The notes beneath the pieces were generated by a model. The model made no database searches, had not been told where the DNA came from, and worked only from the letters and a program-made list of their open reading frames with translations. Both the position numbers and the translations under genes were made by a program. 64,000 nucleotides of DNA. Source: Bactericera cockerelli. Lineage: Eukaryota > Arthropoda > Insecta > Hemiptera > Triozidae. Shown here one piece after another: positions 1 to 11,171 of the stretch. Position 1 is the stretch's first letter; each line of letters starts with the position of its first letter. The DNA lies in the NCBI GenBank assembly GCA_024516035.1, contig CM044959.1:12475031-12539030 (forward strand), in the 5' to 3' direction.

Positions 1-59
1 AGACTTTAGAGCTCTTCTTGTTATCCTACCCCAAGTTGAAATTTATAGTCAAACTTTGG

Positions 60-264
60 CAGCTCTCTCTCCCTCATTCTTTCTTCGTTTCTCTCTTCCT
101 CCGTACCCCCTCTCTCTCTCTCTCTCTCTATCTTTCCCTTTATACCTTTATAGTTCTCTCCCCTTCCTCTCGCCCTCTCTCCCCTTCTATCACTCCCTCT
201 ATAACTTCCATGCTCTCTCCCTCCGGCTTTCTCTCTCTCTCTCCCTCACTCTCTAATATCTGCC
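60..264. repeat. CT-rich polypyrimidine tract
   Basis: The plus strand is almost entirely C and T, with runs of (CT)n near 110-130 and 225-250. Both small ORFs here are Ser/Leu/Phe/Pro-rich, as expected for translated CT repeats, and are not taken as genes. Confidence 0.85.
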
Positions 265-364
265 TCTATACCCAATAAGTTAAATTTAGCTTAGGTTAGG
301 AGATAATTTTTAATTAAATAATTATGAATATTTTATTGATGTAAAATAAATATGTTATATTTTC

Positions 365-905
365 AATTTAATTCTCCCTCTCTCCTCATCATCTCTCTAT
401 TATCACACATTTCCCTCTCCTCCTCCTTCTCTAGCTTGTCCCTCTCCCCCTTTCCCTCCCTCTCCTCCTCTTCTTTTGATCTCTTTCTCTCTTGTCCTCA
501 TCATCCATTGCTTCTCTCTTAACTTTCGCGCTCTCTCTCTTTCCCCCGATTTTTTAAACAGGGAAGGAGAGAGAAGTTTTTTTAACGGCCTCCTACTTCT
601 CCGTCCCCTTCTCCCTACGCTTCTTCTCTTTTTCTCCTTCCACCTCCACCTTTTCTACTACTTCTTCTCTAACTTGTCTCTCTCCTCCTTTTCCTTCTCC
701 AACTCCTCGTTCTATAGCTTGTACCTCTCCTCCTTCTCCTACTTCTCCTTCTCCTACGCCTACTCCTCCTTCTCTGAGTTGTCCCTCTCTTCCTCCCTCC
801 TCTCCTTATCCAACTTGTACCTCTCCACTTCCTCTTCCTCCTCCTCCTCCTCCTCTTCATTTATATACTTCCATTTTTCAAATCCACCTCCCTGGACTTC
901 TATTT
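365..905. repeat. Long polypyrimidine tract (TCC/TTC-rich)
   Basis: About 540 bases of plus strand dominated by TCC, TTC and CTC triplets, interrupted by a purine island near 555-575. The triplet pattern leaves open frames on both strands (Ser/Phe-rich on plus, Arg/Lys-rich on minus). These frames are low complexity and are not annotated as genes. Confidence 0.85.
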
Positions 906-1189
906 CCCTTCCAGTACATTTTCATTTTCCATCGTGGAATTATTGATAAATAATTTTTTCAACAACGTGAGTCGGTTTCTTCTCTCTTTTCCGTTATGAA
1001 TGAGGAAATGGGGATGATGCTCTTGAAATATGTATAAGCTGTTATTGTTATTGTTGTTGTTATTTACAACTAACGCCAATATTTTGGTATTGGTGGTATA
1101 CTATTAACAATATGGCCTTCTTTAAACTGCCCATTTAGGATGAATGAGTCTCATCATTACAGCTGTAGGTATTAATTTGTGGTCAAATC

Positions 1190-1285
1190 TCGAATGGGAG
1201 GATAACCTTTTAGGTCCTGGCTGGGTTTCGAACCCACAACCTCTGGATTAACAGACCACTGGGCTACCGGGGCACTAGAATTTAC
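1190..1285 (-). mobile_element. tRNA-derived SINE family A, 5' part
   Basis: Read on the minus strand, this begins with a tRNA-like head containing CGGTAGCCCAGTGG (A box) and GGGTTCGAAACCCAGCC (B box), followed by the family A body start. It matches the intact family A copy at 48512-48705. The copy is truncated at its 3' end. Confidence 0.75.
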
Positions 1286-1389
1286 ATAGGTATTTATTCA
1301 GAGCATTTCTTTTTTTTGACGACCTCAATACTTGCGATACCAATATAATAATATTATATTATGTACAGTTGTACAGTATAGCTTTTTTA

Positions 1390-1665
1390 AAAAGATGAGT
1401 GTTTCACAGCCTTTTTCATTTCGTAGCCATGAAACAGGAGCTACTGTAGACGCTGGTGGTATTTGTTGTAGCCTGCCCATCCCGTAGTATGCCTCCCCTC
1501 TGATGGGCGAGAAGTGACACAATACTTCCCATTTAGATGCTGGGTCAACACGAGCGCACCGGAAGGTATCCCTTACAAACAACGGTAACCAAATTTTTAA
1601 TACAATTTTTTGTCGGCGCGGAAGTTCGAACCCGGGAATTCTTAACCACTGAGCTATTCGTGCAC
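1390..1665 (-). mobile_element. tRNA-derived SINE family E
   Basis: The minus strand runs from a tRNA-like head (B box with GTTCGAAC near 1622-1632) through the conserved body with the 'CCGGTGCGCTCGTGTTGACC' block to a tail near 1390. It aligns with the family E copies at 49189, 11212 and 61388. The open frames here are shadows of the SINE. Confidence 0.8.
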
Positions 1666-2302
1666 TCAGTGGTTTATGTATTCATAAATACACATACCTG
1701 GAAGTATTATGGTTTTGACTGAACCCTACAAATTACAAGAACGCGAAACACTTTTCGAAAAGAACTTGAAAAAAATCATGAAATCAATTTAGCCCACAGC
1801 TTTTTTGAAAAAAAAATACTGTTGTTTCACAACTCCAAAACGGGAAAAAAGACTACAAAAGAAAAGAGGTTGAGAAACATTCATTTTTTTCTCTCTCTCT
1901 TCCTTTTCTTTTTCTTATTTTTCTCTTCAGTCTTCTTCTTCTTTCTATTTTTTTAATCACAAAATTCGACATAGCGGGCTTGGTTTTCCGGGGAACTTTT
2001 CCTTTCTTTACGATGCCTGTCTTGTTTTCAACCTTGTGGTGGCGGGGAGATGAAATTTCCAGCATGCGAGTATGGAATATATTTTAGAACAATATCCTAC
2101 TACTAACTTGTTATTTTTGCGCTCGCAAGAAACAGATAAAACTTCATGTCCCATTTTCGAACTGTATGAAAATACTATAAAAATTCAGCGACGAACTTTT
2201 AAATGGTAGTTATTGTGAGTAGTGTGAGTGCCATCATAGCTCCTGGGTATGGGTATGTGTCAGTCACTCACTTGAACAGAAATGTGAGGGGTTATGATAG
2301 AT
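1666..2302. other. No gene seen; AT-rich spacer
   Basis: Mostly AT-rich sequence with A-runs near 1808 and a TTTTTCTCTC pyrimidine stretch at 1883-1955. The minus ORF over the latter is Lys/Arg/Glu-rich low complexity. No splice-bounded coding segment or recognisable element was seen. Confidence 0.5.
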
Positions 2303-2512
2303 AATAATAATAGTAACACTCTTTAGTGGAAGGTTACCACCAGGCGAGGTTAATGCTAAAAGCATTTTCTACCACCTAACCTTCAGAGTCTTATTATTAT
2401 GTGCTCATAAACTCAAATTGATGAGGAGAAATTCATGCACTGGATGTGATTTGAACCAACGGATCCCTACGCTACCTGGAATACCAGACTAGCGCGTTAA
2501 CTAGTGCACGTA
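2303..2512 (-). mobile_element. tRNA-derived SINE family B
   Basis: The minus strand reads head (TTAACGCGCTAGTCTGGTAT, then a degenerate B box) through the family B body (CATTAATTTGAG type, AATAATAAGACTCTGA, GGTGGTAGAAAATGC) and ends in an (ATT)n tail on that strand. It matches the copies at 10555, 12250, 15842 and 44296. Confidence 0.85.
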
Positions 2513-2589
2513 GATAATACAGGTGTATTATATCAGATCATTATTTTCGTGAAATTGTTTTATGTATTTTACATTACCTTTCATATTAG

Positions 2590-2680
2590 ATCAAATTCTT
2601 CGAATCAAATTTCAAATACAATTTTTTTTCGTCTCTGGGATTCGACCCCGGGATCCTCCGCAGTGATTAAGACATAAAAT
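2590..2680 (-). mobile_element. SINE family E fragment
   Basis: The plus-strand block TTTCGTCTCTGGGATTCGAC with the following CCCGGGATCCTCCGCA is the complement of a family E tRNA-like head. Only the head and a little body remain. The flank (GATTAAGACATAAAATGATA) recurs in similar form beside the fragment at 3398-3460. Confidence 0.5.
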
Positions 2681-3222
2681 GATAACCTAAACTAAAAAAA
2701 ACTTATTGTCAAACTAATCTCAAAACAAAACGAGAAAAAAATTCCCATCCTGATTTTTTTCTTTCGCCAATATTTGGATTTTTTTCTATAGAAAACACTT
2801 CTAGAGAGGAATTTGCATTATGATTTTAGATTTATTCTGAATTTATGATCTCGCATAGTTTTGTTTCTGACACTTTTCAGGATTTATTATTTCTGCTGAC
2901 TCTTCTTTATGGCGAGAATTCTTTACCCCTAATGCTGAAAAATTTGCGGATGTTTGTTTTTGCTCATATTGTTCTGAATTTTCATCTTTTCAACACAAGA
3001 TCCTTATCAATTTCAGTCACAGAAGAGAGTCTTAGCTTGACAAATTGAAATTTCGATAGTAAAAAGTTTGATTTTCAGATATGGTAGAATGAATACTTCA
3101 AATGTCCCGCTATTTGTCTTTGATTCTTGATGGCTCTATTGTGCCATGAGGGAACTATTTGTTAGTCTTGGGTACAAGTTCGAATTTTATTGTAAAGTGT
3201 ATGTCATTGGTGATATACCTAA
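2681..3222. other. No gene seen; AT-rich spacer
   Basis: Low-GC sequence with T-rich stretches. A 67-codon open frame at 2845-3048 has no recognisable domain and no supporting splice or start context. Confidence 0.4.
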
Positions 3223-3460
3223 AATAATAACAGTCTTTAGTAAAAACCAGGCGAGGTTAATGCTCAAAGTATTTTTTACCACCTAACTCTCAGACTCCTT
3301 TTATCTAAAATTAACGGTCACAATCTAAAATTAATGAGGAAAAATCCATGTACTGGTTGGTATTCGAACCAAAGGATCCCTCCGCTACCTCTGGAATTCG
3401 ACTCCGGGATCTTCCGCAATTTATAAAAGTATTGTGGCAACAATCTTGTGATTAACACGT
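3223..3460 (-). mobile_element. SINE family B, degraded, joined to a family E head fragment
   Basis: 3223-3395 is a diverged family B copy on the minus strand (AACCAGGCGAGGTTAATGCT on plus, then the accepting head near 3360-3395). At about 3396 it passes directly into a family E-like head (GGAATTCGACTCCGGGATCT). Either one SINE inserted into the other or the two recombined. Confidence 0.6.
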
Positions 3461-3839
3461 AAAATGATAAGCTACCTTCTGTTATTTCTTATTGCCTCCA
3501 AATTCTTTTTATTTGTTCTTCGTCATCATTCTCTCTCTTCCCTTTAATTATGGCACATGCTTTTATGGGGATAATTCAGTTTTAGAAGTATGTGTGTACC
3601 GCCCCGCGGGTGCAAAATTCTACAATGCTCTGAAACTGAAATAATATACACTCTGTAGTGTCCCCTAGAAGTCATAATACAATAATATTTCCATGCTCAT
3701 ACAGATCATAGACGGCAACATATTTTTCTCCTGGTGTTTTCTCTTTATACTTCTTATTCTCCTTTGTATTCTTCAAAACAAAAGTTCTTATATTTGTATC
3801 AACAACAATGATGATAGTTGATATCACAATTGTTCAAAC

Positions 3840-3935
3840 TTACATGACTAAATATTTGCTATATCAGGAACTCGAACCACCGACCATCAGATTACTAGTC
3901 CACCGACAATCAGATCTTTCGAGCAACTAAGGTAT
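3840..3935 (-). mobile_element. SINE family C, degraded
   Basis: The plus-strand block GGAACTCGAACCACCGACC followed by ATCAGATTACTAGTCC is the complement of the family C tRNA-like region (B box GGTTCAAGTCCC type). Part of the anticodon region is duplicated near 3895-3915. The tail side is eroded. Confidence 0.6.
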
Positions 3936-4815
3936 TTTTCTCTTTCATTGAGTCTCCTTTTCTTTTTCAATTACTTTAAAATTTAAGAGCAGATCATTCC
4001 TTCGAAGTGTTCGTTTTTTCCCTTTTATTGACAATGTTATTGTTGGAAAAAAAACATTCAAAACAATTTTCTACCAACTTTTACGTTTTAATTGTCTTTT
4101 TAATTTGGATCATCAATTATTTATATTTTCATTCAGATTCAATTTCACTCTTTACGCTTCATTGCACTCTATTTATCTGTCACTAATAATTTGCGAACTC
4201 TATAAATCAAACACTTCAATGGCACAAATAATATTGGGAGCGTTGATTTTTATGTCCCGAATCCCTCTCATACTCTCTCATCTTTTATTTTTGCTAAAAA
4301 TCTTTTCATTTTGATCAGGCCTTTCGAGACGAGGGTTGCGTCTTCCATTCGCTGGAAACTTTCTAACCAGGTGCATTAACCTCTCGTTTTTGTTGTTGTA
4401 ACCAGCTTGGCTACAACTTACTGGAGGGGTGAGTGACAACAACAACAACATTAACCTCTCGTAGTCTGTATTAACTCGGTAAATAATAGCCTTGGGTGGT
4501 AGAGGGCAGAGATAAAATAGTTCAAATCTGGGCGTTACTGACCCAGAGGTTGACTAACTGCAGCGATATTGAGGGATAAATGGATTAATTATTGTACATT
4601 GCATACTCATTAAATTACACGGCGCACATACAAATTTATCTAAAACGAGATAATGGATTGGCATAATTCTGTATATCTATTATTAGAACAGTTTTCGACG
4701 AAGCATTGAGATTAAGCAACATCGAGTATGAAAGTGACGTGGTTTTGTTTCCGTCTTGGTTTTTATTCATCGGTGGTAAACATTGCATTTTTCCTGCTTC
4801 TTTCCTATTCTGCTT
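3936..4815. other. No gene seen; AT-rich with two small repeat traces
   Basis: At 4318-4383 the plus strand resembles the complement of the 5S-SINE tail (GACGAGGG, then TTCCATTCGCTGGAAAC), weakly. At 4387-4452 a GTTGTTGT / ACAACAAC inverted repeat flanks CAGCTTGGCTACAAC, giving a small foldback. Otherwise nothing was recognised. Confidence 0.4.
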
Positions 4816-4885
4816 TTTTCCCTCTGTCTCTCTCCCTTCTCTTTCTCTCTCACTCTCTGCCTCATTCTCTCTCTTTCTCTGCCTT
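4816..4885. repeat. CT-rich microsatellite
   Basis: Short (CT)n/(CTTT)n tract. It produces several overlapping spurious frames on both strands. Confidence 0.75.
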
Positions 4886-5069
4886 GCATCATAACCCTTC
4901 TCCACACATTGTTTCAAACAAGTTGTGGTGTGAAATATTATAGCAGTCAAAAAACTTTGTTCCACTTTGTGGGATCAGTCACCTGAACCCCTTCTTTCGT
5001 CTTGGCGTGTTCCATATTGGTGCTATGAACGTTCAAATCTTCTTCAACAAAGGTTAAATTTATACCTCG

Positions 5070-6120
5070 CAATACTTTCTCTCTCTCTCTTTTTCTCTCT
5101 CCTTTACCCCCTCTCTTTCTTTCTCTCTCACTTTCTCTCTCTCTCTTTCTCTGCCTCTATATCTCTCTCTTTCTCTCTGTCTCTCTTTCTCTTTCTCTCT
5201 CTCTCTTTCTCTCTCTCTCTGCCTCTCTATCTCCCTTGTGTTACAACATTGCACTTTTTCTTTTGCCTCTCTTCTTTCTCATCATTCCTTCTTCTTATCA
5301 ATTCTTGCACTTTCTCCCTTCTTATTATTATTTGTTTTCTTTTTCTTTTTCGCTTTATCAAGTTCTTTTATTTCTTGTCTTCCATTCTTCTTCTCACTTT
5401 ATTTAGTGATTTTTTCTTTATACCACTCAATTCACTTAGATCCCACTTTCTGATTTTCTTTCACTCTATCTTTTTTTATCTTTGTACTTTTTATTCTCTT
5501 CTCTGTCTCTTTCTTCCTCACATTTACGTAATTATGTTCTCTTCTCCAATTCTCTTCCTTTCCATCCTTTTTCCATCGCACTTTTCAGTCTATGATCTAT
5601 GTTTCTTTTCCCTTTCTTCCTCACATTCCCACTCATTCTATTTTCAAATTCTCTTCCTTTTCTTCTTCATTGTCTTTCCATTGCACTTTTTGATCCATCA
5701 TTTTCTTCTTTCTCACATTCTCACTCCTTCACTTTTCCAATTTTCTTACTTTTCCTCTCCATTGCACTTATCATATTCTCAGTTCTCTTCCTCTCTGTAT
5801 TACTATTTCTTCTCTCTTTATTCCTCTATTCTTATTTCTTTCTATCGCTCTCTTTCTTCCTAGCATTTTCAATTTATTTTTCTGTCTTTTGCTTTTTCTC
5901 CCTTTCTTCTTCACATTCTCATATCTTCTCTTCCCTTTTTCCATTGCACTTTTTCATTTTTTGATCCATCATTTTCTCAGCTCTTTTCATCTCTCTATTC
6001 CTATTTCTTCTCTCTTTCTTCCTAACTTCTTCAATATATTCCCTTTCCCAAATTTTCTTTCTCTTCTTCCATATCCGCGCATTTTTTCTGTATCGTTTTC
6101 TCTTATCTTTCCATAGCATT
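5070..6120. repeat. 1-kb polypyrimidine tract
   Basis: The plus strand stays strongly pyrimidine-biased for about 1,050 bases. It starts as near-perfect (CTTTCT)n/(CT)n at 5075-5235 and then becomes irregular TTC/TCT with recurring words such as CATTGCACTTTT (5248, 5678, 5945). A 298-codon open frame at 4967-5863 encodes Ser/Leu/Phe low-complexity peptide. It looks like a by-product of the tract, not a membrane protein gene. Confidence 0.85.
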
Positions 6121-6387
6121 CCTTCCTCGAAAGTTTTTCTACTGCAGAGGAGTTCGTTGTTGAGAACTTGGTATGATGCACAAGAGTTCACTAGACAAGC
6201 TATTTCATAGAATATTGACCCCTGTCTGTGTAATGCCATCCATAGATAAGTTTGCAGTGAAGCTTTGGCATTTGATATATTTGGATTGAGGAGGGAGAGA
6301 GAGAGAGAGAAAAGAAAAAGAAAATAAAAGTTGAGACATTTTAAAAGCGCATTAACAAAATTATCCAGGTAGATAACTACTAACACA

Positions 6388-6765
6388 TACAGGGTGGCTT
6401 GGTATTCAGTCTCGATTATATTTAAGAGCATTTTTCAATACAGGGTGATCTAAAAGTTTTTGTGTGTAAACTTTCGATTTTCATATCAGAATTCTTACTT
6501 TCGATTCATATTCTTATTTCCCTAAAATTGTACCAATTCCAAAGTTGTGTTTGATAAGATTATACAGGGTGGCTTGGTATTCAGTCTCGATTATATTAAT
6601 TTAAGAGCATTTTTCAATACAGGGTGGTCTAAAAAAAAATTTGTGTAAACTTTCGATTTTGATATTAGAATACCTAGTGTTGATTATATTCTTATTTCCC
6701 AAAAATACTACATACTCAAAGGTTGCGTTTGAAAAGTGGTATACAGGGTCTGTAATCGAGTCAGA
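6388..6765. repeat. Tandem ~175-bp repeat, two copies plus a partial third
   Basis: The block starting TACAGGGTGGCTTGGTATTC occurs at 6388 and again at 6563. A diverged third start (TACAGGGTCTG) lies at 6742. Within each unit the word CAATACAGGGTG recurs about 50 bases on. CAGGGTG is a common terminal word of Tc1/mariner-type MITEs, so the array may derive from such an element, but no complete TIR pair was found. Confidence 0.7.
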
Positions 6766-7035
6766 AAATATACCAATTTGAAAAGTTGTGAAGATAGGTG
6801 TAAAGAAAATAATTATTATGTATATTTAATATACCTACTTCCTTATTTTCTTTTTCTCATCCCCTTTCCGCCAATTCCGTCCATCCGCCCGTATTCGTTT
6901 TCTTTTTTTGCGATTATTTCCTTTATGAAAAATTCCCCGCATACAGAATACAAATCGCTTCCCTCTTTCAACATGTCAAGAATCCATTAGAATATTATTA
7001 TTCCGACCTTTTATACAAACTTTTTTTATTCTACC

Positions 7036-7037
7036 CA

Positions 7038-7086
<49 letters not shown>

Positions 7087-7160
7087 TCTCTACTTTCTTT
7101 CTGCCTCTTTTCCTTTTAAATATTTTCTTCTTTCTCTTTCACTCTCTACTATTTTTACCC
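7036..7160. repeat. (CT)n microsatellite
   Basis: A nearly pure CT run at 7037-7092, then an irregular TTC-rich tail. Confidence 0.9.
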
Positions 7161-7689
7161 ATCTCGTTTTCTTTATCACAAAAATGATTCATACTACTAC
7201 ATTTAGGTACACACACTAGACTTTACTAGATAATAGTCCAAAAAATACTTTTCTTTTATGAAATTCATATATCTTTGTTGGTTTCAGTTAAATGTTTTTT
7301 TTTTTAAGTTATAATAGGTATAAGACTTCGGAGATTTTATATGAATCAATGAAAATGGGAATTTTATGTTGTTGTTGGGAAAATGACCGAAAACATAAGT
7401 AGGTAACGTTCAAATTGGACATTTATTATTTGAGAAAATGTACGAAAGGCTAATGACTTCTTCCTGTTAATATGCTTGAGGGAGAGACTACACTCTACAC
7501 CAGCAAACCGTGAACTTTAGAGGAGCTCAAAATTATTATCTCGCTCAAAAATACCTATTATTGATGTATACTTTTTTTAAACAAGATTCGTGCTCTATTT
7601 CTACATAATTTCATTACAATGTTTTGAATTTCAATAACATGATAAATATATAAGTACTTAAAATTAATCAAATAAAATAATTATGACTT
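7161..7689. other. No gene seen
   Basis: AT-rich single-copy-looking sequence. No open frame longer than 60 codons, no inverted repeat and no SINE head was seen. Confidence 0.4.
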
Positions 7690-7775
7690 ACTTAAACTCA
7701 CCTTTACTTGTGACTCGACTCACCAACCTTCAGATCACCAGCCCGCCCTGAAGTCGGTCCTTTAACCGTCACAAT
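7690..7775 (-). mobile_element. SINE family C fragment
   Basis: The plus strand reads ACTTAAACTCACCTTTAC, GACTCACCAACC and CAGCCCGCCCTGAAGTCGGT. This is the complement of a diverged family C head and early body. The match is partial. Confidence 0.45.
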
Positions 7776-8204
7776 AGCACACGTTCTGTCCTATACTATC
7801 GGTGAAAACTAGACAAACATCCACTTACCTCGACCCGCCCAGATGGGGCTGGTAGCCATCTTCACATATTTCATTCAAGTTTCCAACTATTCAGGTAAAC
7901 CATACTCACAGTTGCTTCACTATCTTGGAGAGCTGCCTCATCACAATTATTCTCTTCTGTCCTGAATCCACCAGTGCACTGGAATACCTACTGGAAATTT
8001 GGTACCTAATATTAACATTTCAATTTGGATGCTAAATTTTTTCGTAATGATTATTTAATTGTATACCTAATTTACACATGAAAAATAACTGGCCCGCATG
8101 AGCTCCCTTCGTAATCGGTATTTTACAAATTGGCCGTTAAAGTTAAATTCAAGATTAATTAAGTGTGATGTTTGTATTATAAATTTGAGCAGTAAAAATT
8201 GGAC
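7776..8204. other. No gene seen
   Basis: Mixed-composition sequence without a recognisable coding exon or repeat. Confidence 0.4.
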
Positions 8205-8300
8205 TACTGAATTTTTTTGTTGCTATTTGGGACTCGAACCACCAACCTCCAGATTACGAGTCCGCCACCTTATCAATCTCTAGCTACTGTAGTCGGTAAG
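8205..8300 (-). mobile_element. SINE family C, head only
   Basis: The plus strand GGGACTCGAACCACCAACCT and CAGATTACGAGTCCGCCACC are the complement of the family C tRNA-like head, including its B box. The body beyond it is not recognisable. Confidence 0.7.
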
Positions 8301-8554
8301 GCTCTTATGTATTGTATAATAGAGTGGAAATAAAATAAAAATCATAGTTTCATAAAACTAAATTTTATGCGTGGATAAAGTTACAGTACATTTATTTTAT
8401 CTCTGAAACAAGATCCTGTAGACCGGAGTGTAAGGAAACTCGGGCGTAAATAATACACTCCCTTTTTTTACTTTTTTGATACAAAGCTGAGTTAAATGAG
8501 CAGAAAAAAAAACTTTGGGTAAAAGAACCTCAAGGATTATTAATTTTTACAACC

Positions 8555-9000
8555 AGAAAATAAAATTGAATGTATAAAAAAATCGTGAAAGGAAGTAGGT
8601 TGAAGAAAAGAGAAGAGGCAAGGAAGTAAAAGAAAAGTGAGGAAAGGGAGTAGAAGAAAAGTGGGTAAAGGACAAGAGACAAGGAGGTGAAATAAAAGTG
8701 AAAGAAATGGGAGCAGAAGAAAAGAGGAGCAAAGGACAAAAGACAAGGAGGTAAAATAAAAATGAGAGAGAGGGGAGTACAAGGAAAGTGCAGCAAAAGA
8801 GAAATAGCAAAGAAGTAAATGATAACGGATAGGAAGGGGAGTAGAAGAAAAGTGGAGTAAAAGAGAAGAGTCAAGAAGATAAAATAAATGTGAGAAAAAG
8901 GGGAGTAGAAGAAAAGTGAAGCAAAGGAGAAGAGTCAAGGAGGTAAACGAAAATGGGTAGGAAGGGTAGTGGAAAAAAATAAAATAAAGAAGAGATGATT
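8555..9000. repeat. Polypurine tract with ~80-110-bp internal periodicity
   Basis: The plus strand is nearly all purine. The phrases 'GAGTAGAAGAAAAGTG' and 'GACAAGGAGGTAAAATAAAA' recur (8648, 8690-8760, 8838, 8905), so this is an imperfect tandem repeat. Three overlapping minus-strand frames (87-132 codons) are Leu/Phe/Ser-rich translations of it. Confidence 0.8.
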
Positions 9001-9349
9001 ATAAGAAAGAAGAATAAACTGTTTCTAGCAAATTTAAACTTTAGTCTTTTCATTATTAAAGTAATGAAAAAATTATGAAACAAAACTTAATCTATACTTT
9101 TCTTCTCGAAAGAAGAAATATTTTTTTTAATAACATTTTTACTTTCTCTATATATAGCTTGAGCCAAAAAAAGTTCTGGCCAGTCTCTTTAAAAGTTAAC
9201 ATAGAGAACCTCTCAATAGATATTGTTATTACCAGCAACAGCGAAAAAGTACGTGTTATTGTAGTTGTTGTAATTTAAATGATCTAGTGAATTTAAAATT
9301 CTTGAATTTAAAAAGAATTTCTTGGATATTTCTCATTATTTTGAGTAAG
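9001..9349. other. No gene seen
   Basis: AT-rich spacer with a GTTGTTGTAATT run near 9262. No element was recognised. Confidence 0.4.
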
Positions 9350-9440
9350 TACGTGACCACACAATAATAAAGACTCTGAGGTAAATAATAGGTGGTAGAA
9401 AATAATTTGAGAATTAATCTCGACATCTCGTTAACTTCCG
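9350..9440 (+). mobile_element. SINE family B, 3' body fragment
   Basis: GTGACCACACAATAATAAAG, then ACTCTGAGGTAAATAATAGG and TGGTAGAAAATAATTTGAG match the family B body downstream of the tRNA-like head. The head is missing and the tail is short. Confidence 0.6.
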
Positions 9441-10554
9441 CTAAAGCTAAAGATTGTTCTAAATATTATATCAGGTAGATACCTAATAAAATAATATTAG
9501 GTAGGTACCTAATATTATAACTCCGTTGTATCCGCGCACTTTGTGTGTCCGTTGGCCTATACCCTGAACCCTGGGGTAGAGCCAGTACCTCGTAAAATAA
9601 TCCAACCGGGCTATTGAATGTAAGCGACCACAACGGAGTCCCGAAAATTGTCTATCAAGCTGTAGGTACCAGGACCTTGGGTCGAGGGCCAAGGGTCGTA
9701 GGGTATTGTGGCTGCCTACTTAGAAATCCTTGGCCTTTATAATGAAGTACAACTTTAGGGACACACAGTCGTCAGAGTGATCTCTGTGAAGTCTCATTGT
9801 ATTTTCTTCTTTGGTGAAAGCAAGAATATTTTCTTTGAAGAGCGTTACATCCCTTTGTGAAAAAGCAATCAATGAATATTTCACCGTCCGTTAAAGTTAA
9901 TTACAATATTGACTACTTGTCAAGTCAAAAACAGTTTACCTGTCAGAACTAAGCCGAGGCAGTTTCTTGTTTGAAGAGAATATTAGTTCCATCGCTTTTA
10001 GCTTATGAAGAAATAAAATTTGCTTTGCTGTAATTTTCTGATAATGTAAAGTATATTATATACAAATAAATAAATTACAAATTATAATCCTTAATCAACT
10101 AGCTGTTTAGTGTACTTCGGCACGGAAATAAACTTATAATTAACTAATGCCTCGCGCCACGTGTTTAAACAAATAAGGTAGGTCACAGCTGTCTGAGGCC
10201 AATAGAGAGTAACAAAAATCACTGATGCTCTTAACTGGGTTGGTAGGAGGACAAACAGCCATTAAATGTGAAAGTAGAAGCGGCCGAACCGATCAACCTC
10301 AACCTTGAGAAAGAGGTTGAACAATGCCAACCTCAAGTAGGTTTGAGAAAAGGAAAAATAAAAGAAGAAGATGTAGAAGATAGCAAAATATCAATTCAAA
10401 GCAACTGAGGCAACCCCCCCCCTGATGTTGATACGCTACCTAAGGAAATTATAAAAAGGACAAGAAGGCATGGCCGCACCCACTTTGTCTTGAGGCCTTC
10501 CTCTTCACAACCCTTCTACTTATGCTCCAATTTTTTTTCAAGGTGGCCTACTAT
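9441..10554. other. No gene seen; moderately GC-richer spacer
   Basis: Includes a GC-richer patch at 9520-9780 with the word GGTAGGTACC repeated nearby (9486-9510), and an AT-rich patch at 10020-10080. No open frame with recognisable protein similarity. A run of eight C lies at 10413. Confidence 0.4.
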
Positions 10555-10770
10555 TAATAATAATAATAACACTCTTTAGTGGAAGGTAACAACCAGGCGG
10601 ATTAATGCTCAAAGCATTTTCTACCACCTAACCTTCAAAGTCTTATTATTATGTGGTCACAAACTCAAATTAATGAAGGAAAATTCATGCACTGGGTGGG
10701 ATTCAAACCAATCCCTACGCTAGCTAGATTACCAGACTAGCGCGTTAACCACTTGACTACCAGTGCACGG
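10555..10770 (-). mobile_element. tRNA-derived SINE family B, near full length
   Basis: On the minus strand this runs from a tRNA-like head (TGCACTGGTAGTCAAGTGG, TTAACGCGCTAGTCTGGTA) through the conserved body to an (ATT)n tail at 10555-10568. It is one of the best-preserved family B copies. Confidence 0.85.
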
Positions 10771-10774
10771 TAAT

Positions 10775-10995
10775 ATTTATTTATTTACACTTTATTGACA
10801 GGACATATTATATACAAATTACAAATTAAAATACAATATAATAGAAGAAAAAAAAATAAAGAAAAAATAAATAAATATATAAATAATATATGTCCTAACT
10901 AAAGGGCGGGTTATTGCCTTAGGAAATCTCTTCCACCCAACCCTTAGTTGGGTGGAAGAGATAGACTGATTGATTGTGTCTCTTCCACCCAACCT
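10775..10995 (-). mobile_element. Non-LTR retrotransposon 3'-end fragment
   Basis: The segment ATATGTCCTAACTAAAGGGC then GGGTTATTGCC, with a hairpin formed by CTCTTCCACCCAAC / GTTGGGTGGAAGAG at 10928-10963, is shared with the LINE remnant at 26509-28060 and with 22133-22197. On the minus strand it is followed by an AT-rich 3' tail. No coding sequence remains. Confidence 0.55.
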
Positions 10996-11171
10996 AATAG
11001 ACTTCCCATTTCTCTGTTCCCAGGTCTACTTCTCCATCACTCTTCTACTTATGGTCCAATTTTTCTTCGAAGAAGAGGCTTACTACACGGGGAAACATCC
11101 TTTTCCTACAAGCATCAGCTTCCTGGAACCAGAGGTTATATCTCACAGTAAGTAAGCTAGCGGTAATAGTT

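Noticed and set aside
4967..5863. 298-codon plus-strand frame resembling a hydrophobic membrane protein
   Set aside because: It lies entirely within a polypyrimidine tract, the peptide is Ser/Leu/Phe low complexity, and overlapping frames are equally open.
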